Below are positions 5,459 to 7,803 of a stretch of 7,803 nucleotides of DNA, in pieces (positions within the stretch are counted from its first letter, which is position 1; every line of letters begins with the position of its first letter). Origin of the DNA: JBFXDW01 sp050180745 (lineage in GTDB: Bacteria > Pseudomonadota > Alphaproteobacteria > UBA9219); NCBI GenBank assembly GCA_050180745.1, contig JBFXDW010000079.1, forward strand, positions 1 to 7,803. The letters are read 5' to 3'. Made by a program: the position numbers and the translations under genes. The notes beneath the pieces are model-generated. The model made no database searches, was not told the origin of the DNA, and saw only the letters and a program-made list of their open reading frames with translations.

Positions 5459-5471
5459 GAGCTTCCTTTTT
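5444..5471. terminator. bidirectional intrinsic terminator between transporter and hpnH
   Basis: AAAAAGGAAGC (5444-5454) pairs perfectly over 11 bp with GCTTCCTTTTT (5461-5471), with loop GTAAGA. The flanking A and T runs give a T tract on either strand, so the one structure can end the plus-strand transporter transcript and the minus-strand hpnH transcript. The TAA stop of the transporter (5456-5458) lies in the loop; the hpnH stop is only 13 bases beyond the stem. Confidence 0.85.
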
Positions 5472-5483
5472 GTCATTTGTCTG

Positions 5484-6701
5484 CTAACGACAGCAACACC
5501 CGCCGCAACAACATTTATGAGGCTCTTCTTCTTCCTCACGGGGATGGTCAAGATTTGATAAGAAGCGTGCCCTGCCTGATTTGATATCTTCAAGAGTCTT
5601 TTCAACGTGATCGCTAAAGACATATTCCGCAGGGCGGACATTGCTCATGTCGAGCTCTGGGGCCATAGGGCCTTCGGTGCGCGGACCGCGTAAGGCGACA
5701 ATCAGAGATTTCAGCGGATGCCTGATGGCATCTTCTGCGGCTGAAGGTTCGTATCCACAATGGACCATACAATCATTGCATTTGGCATAACGGCCTGTGC
5801 CGTATTTATCCCACTGAGTGTCTTCCATGAGCTCTTTATAGGTTTCCGCATAGCCTTCACCGACCAAGTAACAGGGGCGCTGCCAGCCGAAAATGCTATA
5901 GCAGGGTGTTCCCCATGGCGTGCACTCGTAAGTTTGGTTACCTGCCAGAAAGTCCAAGAACAATGAAGACTGACTAAAACGCCATTTGGGTTTGCCTTGT
6001 TTGACGCGTTCTTTGCCCAGTTTGAACAGTTCGCGGAAGAGGTTTTTGGTGTTGGTTCGGTTCAAGAAGTGATCTTGATCCGCCGCGCGTTCATAGGCAT
6101 ATCCCGGAGATATGGTGACAGAGCTAATTCCAAGTTCCATCATATAATCAAGAAAATTAGCTGTGCGTTCCGGAACAGCATTTTGGAACAGCGTTGTGTT
6201 GATATTGACGTTAAAGCCTCGCGAGAGCGCGTTTTTAATGGCACGCTCGGCTATTTCATAAACGCCTTGCTTATTCACGGCGCGATCATGATCTTCGCGC
6301 AAGCCATCAAGATGGATTTGAAATGTGAAGTAGGGTGATGGCTCATAGTCACTCATCTTCTTATCAAGCAACAAGGCGTTGGTGCAGAGATAGACGTGTC
6401 GTTTTTGTGCAATCAGCCCTCGTACGATTTGTGGCATCTCGCGATGGATCAGAGGTTCGCCCCCCGGAATAGACACGATCGGAGCGCCACATTCTTCGGC
6501 GGCGGCAAGGCAGTCTTCAACGGATAGGCGTTGATTGAGAATCTCTGGCGGGTAGTCGATTTTACCGCATCCCGGACAAGCTAGGTTGCAACGGAACAAA
6601 GGCTCTAGCATCAGGACAAGCGGATAGCGTTTGTTGCCTGTGAGACGTTGTTTCATCATGTAAAGGGCGACATCAACGATTTGACGTAAAGGAACTGACA
6701 T
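5484..6701 (-). CDS. hpnH: HpnH-type adenosyl-hopene transferase (radical SAM)
   Basis: HpnH uses a [4Fe-4S]-bound S-adenosylmethionine to make a 5'-deoxyadenosyl radical and attach it to hopene, the first step in building the C35 hopanoid side chain. The 405-residue product has the cluster motif CNLACPGC (C38, C42, C45), GGEP at 80-83, and a Cys-containing C-terminal region (C260, C267, C277, C308, C311, C315) ahead of a DUF3463-like end. The N-terminus MSVPLRQIVDVALYMMKQRL and overall sequence are typical of the family. ATG at 6701 is supported by GAGGT seven bases upstream. The last 18 residues are unusual: five Glu, then PHK, then CCCGGCCCR. It lies 123 bases downstream of ispH on the same strand, a known pairing, and ends (TAG) against a bidirectional terminator. 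Confidence 0.93.
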   Translation of the reverse strand: MSVPLRQIVDVALYMMKQRLTGNKRYPLVLMLEPLFRCNLACPGCGKIDYPPEILNQRLSVEDCLAAAEECGAPIVSIPGGEPLIHREMPQIVRGLIAQKRHVYLCTNALLLDKKMSDYEPSPYFTFQIHLDGLREDHDRAVNKQGVYEIAERAIKNALSRGFNVNINTTLFQNAVPERTANFLDYMMELGISSVTISPGYAYERAADQDHFLNRTNTKNLFRELFKLGKERVKQGKPKWRFSQSSLFLDFLAGNQTYECTPWGTPCYSIFGWQRPCYLVGEGYAETYKELMEDTQWDKYGTGRYAKCNDCMVHCGYEPSAAEDAIRHPLKSLIVALRGPRTEGPMAPELDMSNVRPAEYVFSDHVEKTLEDIKSGRARFLSNLDHPREEEEEPHKCCCGGCCCR

Positions 6702-6735
6702 GGTTGCTACCTCATTTCAAAATCTAAAAAACGGG

Positions 6736-6755
6736 ATGCCAGCCTTCGCTGGCAT
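6736..6755. repeat. REP-like intergenic palindrome between ispH and hpnH
   Basis: ATGCCAGC (6736-6743) and GCTGGCAT (6748-6755) form a perfect 8-bp stem with loop CTTC. With its flanks (minus strand reads CGTCATGCCAGCGAAGG and onward to CATCC) it resembles the dispersed 'GTCATnCC...GGnATCC' palindromes common between proteobacterial genes. On the minus strand the stem is followed after four bases by six T residues (6731-6726), so it could also act as a weak terminator or attenuator before hpnH. Confidence 0.6.
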
Positions 6756-6775
6756 GACGGAGATGTTGTTAACGT

Positions 6776-6808
6776 TCAGGAGAGAAATGTAGAAGGAATC
6801 TCCCCTGA
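6776..6808. other. hairpin just after the ispH stop
   Basis: TCAGGAGAGA (6776-6785) faces TCTCCCCTGA (6799-6808); read on the minus strand this gives a 10-bp stem with one G-U pair and a 13-nt loop. No T tract follows on either strand. It starts 17 bases beyond the ispH stop codon, and together with the REP-like palindrome fills the 123-bp gap before hpnH. It could be an RNA stability element. Confidence 0.4.
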
Positions 6809-6824
6809 TCCTGAATGCTGAATC

Positions 6825-7772
6825 CTAATCTTCGTGCCGTGGTTCGGCTTTCGTCAATGAAAGAGGGAGGCGGAAATGGACGTTTTCTTTGACGCCTTCA
6901 TTCACGGATACATCTTCGACGTCAGCAATTTCTTTCAGGCGTTCAATCAAGCCTTCAATTAAATCTTCTGGTGCTGATGCTCCAGCCGTAATGCCGACAA
7001 CATTTTTTCCTTTGACCCATTCTGGATCAAGTTGACTTTCATCCTCGATAAGATAAGAGGGCACGCCCACTTCCTCAGCCCGTTCACGTAAGCGCGAGGA
7101 GTTAGAGCTGTTTCGTGCACCGATAACCAATACCACATCAACCTGCTTAGCCAAATCCTGTACGGCGGCTTGGCGGTTTTGTGTGGCATAGCAAATATCG
7201 CGGATTGTCGGGCCGACAATGTTGGGGAAGCGCGATTTGAGTGCATCAACCACGTCTTTTGTGTCATCAACGCTCAATGTCGTTTGCGTGATGTAGGCTA
7301 ACTTATCTGGATCTTTGACTTCAATCTTTTGAACATCTTCAATCGTTGAGATGAGATGAACTTTTCCTGGAATACGGCCTAAGGTCCCTTCGATTTCAGG
7401 ATGGCCTTCGTGGCCGACCATAATAATCTCACGATTGTTTTTGGCTTAGCGTTGGCCTTCGGTATGCACCTTTGAGACGAGAGGACAGGTTGCGTCAATA
7501 ACGGTCAGTCCACGCTCGCGTGCATGATTTTCAACAGATTCAGAAACGCCATGCGCACTAAAAATAATAACAGCGCCCTCAGGAACCTCATCGGTTTCTT
7601 CGACAAAAACTACGCCTTTGTCGGCAAGACGATTCACAACATGGCGGTTATGGACGATCTCATGGCGGACATAAATGGGGGGGCCAAATTTCTCCAGCGC
7701 CATTTCTACGATTTCTATTGCGCGTTCGACGCCTGCGCAAATGCCGCGCGGCTGTGCCAGAAGTACCTTCAT
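6825..7772 (-). pseudogene. ispH: 4-hydroxy-3-methylbut-2-enyl diphosphate reductase, interrupted by one in-frame stop
   Basis: IspH (LytB) catalyses the last step of the MEP pathway, reducing HMBPP to IPP and DMAPP with a [4Fe-4S] cluster. Starting at ATG 7772 (AGGA six bases upstream), residues match E. coli numbering exactly: C12 in GICAGV, H41, H74 and C96 in DATCPLV. Codon 109 (7448-7446) is TAA. The same frame then continues AKNNREII and reaches H124 and E126 in GHEGHPE, still in E. coli numbering; later TQTTLSVDDT, the third cluster Cys in DICYATQNRQ, ARNSSNSSRL and TAGASAPE are intact. The full span is 315 codons before the stop, a normal length. All catalytic residues survive, so this is a single nonsense substitution or base-call error, not decay. 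As two pieces, 7772-7446 and a possible restart at ATG 7421-6825 would be needed; neither alone carries all three cluster cysteines. Upstream ATG 7778 abuts the ribosome-binding site and is less likely. Confidence 0.9.
7446..7448 (-). other. premature TAA at ispH codon 109
   Basis: The plus-strand TTA at 7446-7448 reads TAA in the ispH frame, between EGQR and AKNNRE. TAT/TAC (Tyr), CAA, GAA, AAA, TCA or TTA would each restore the frame by a single base change. The position lies in a helix that varies across the family (Ala in E. coli). TAA ends several intact genes here (rpsK, rpoA, rplQ, lipoprotein, transporter), so code reassignment is ruled out. Confidence 0.9.
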
Positions 7773-7803
7773 TATCATTCCTTTGAATTCTTATCTCGAA
7801 GCG

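Noticed and set aside
7446..7448. Programmed recoding or a reassigned TAA codon in ispH
   Set aside because: TAA serves as the normal stop of several intact genes here, and no recoding signal was recognised; nonsense mutation or base error is simpler.
1..7803. CRISPR array, toxin-antitoxin, phage defence or other multi-gene novel system
   Set aside because: No spaced direct repeats, transposase, nuclease or defence-type gene is visible; the content is housekeeping, hopanoid/isoprenoid, one transporter and one lipoprotein.

Overview
The window looks like chromosomal DNA of an alphaproteobacterium of moderate GC content, with a hopanoid pathway. RpoA, S11, S13 and L17 have alphaproteobacterial character, and a HpnH-type radical SAM gene sits beside ispH, a pairing seen in hopanoid-making members of that class. 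I cannot name a genus. No CRISPR array, tRNA, rRNA or transposase gene was seen.

Layout. 1-117 is the 3' end of an unrecognised gene. 118-1095 is the C-terminal part of a methyl-accepting chemotaxis protein with a zinc-binding CZB domain; it has lost its sensor, membrane and HAMP parts and is probably a relic. 1096-1503 holds no gene but a likely sigma-70 promoter and a long structured leader ending in a terminator-like hairpin with a competing antiterminator. 1504-4209 is the core operon rpsM-rpsK-rpoA-rplQ (S13, S11, RNA polymerase alpha, L17). It is unusually loosely packed, and every junction contains an inverted repeat or hairpin. 4248-5458 holds a Cys-rich lipoprotein gene and a DMT/EamA-family transporter that overlap by one base. 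A terminator at 5444-5471 separates them from the convergent minus-strand pair ispH (7772 to 6825) and hpnH (6701 to 5484).

How the genes work together. The ribosomal/RNA polymerase operon is housekeeping. IspH makes the isoprenoid precursors IPP and DMAPP, and HpnH joins a 5'-deoxyadenosyl group to hopene in hopanoid side-chain synthesis, so the minus-strand pair links precursor supply to a membrane lipid. The lipoprotein and transporter are translationally linked, but their substrate and role are unknown.

Main points of interest. (1) ispH carries one in-frame TAA at codon 109, with family residue numbering preserved on both sides, so it is a point nonsense change or a base-call error and not an indel. 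(2) The rpsM leader carries a three-segment terminator/antiterminator. (3) A 13-bp hairpin with a T tract spans the ribosome-binding site and start codons of the lipoprotein gene and may also terminate the ribosomal operon. (4) A 119-bp nested palindrome lies between rpoA and rplQ. (5) The lipoprotein has mirror-image cysteine spacing that suggests a disulfide-laddered helical hairpin. (6) HpnH ends in an acidic stretch followed by CCCGGCCCR. I found no complete novel multi-gene system.
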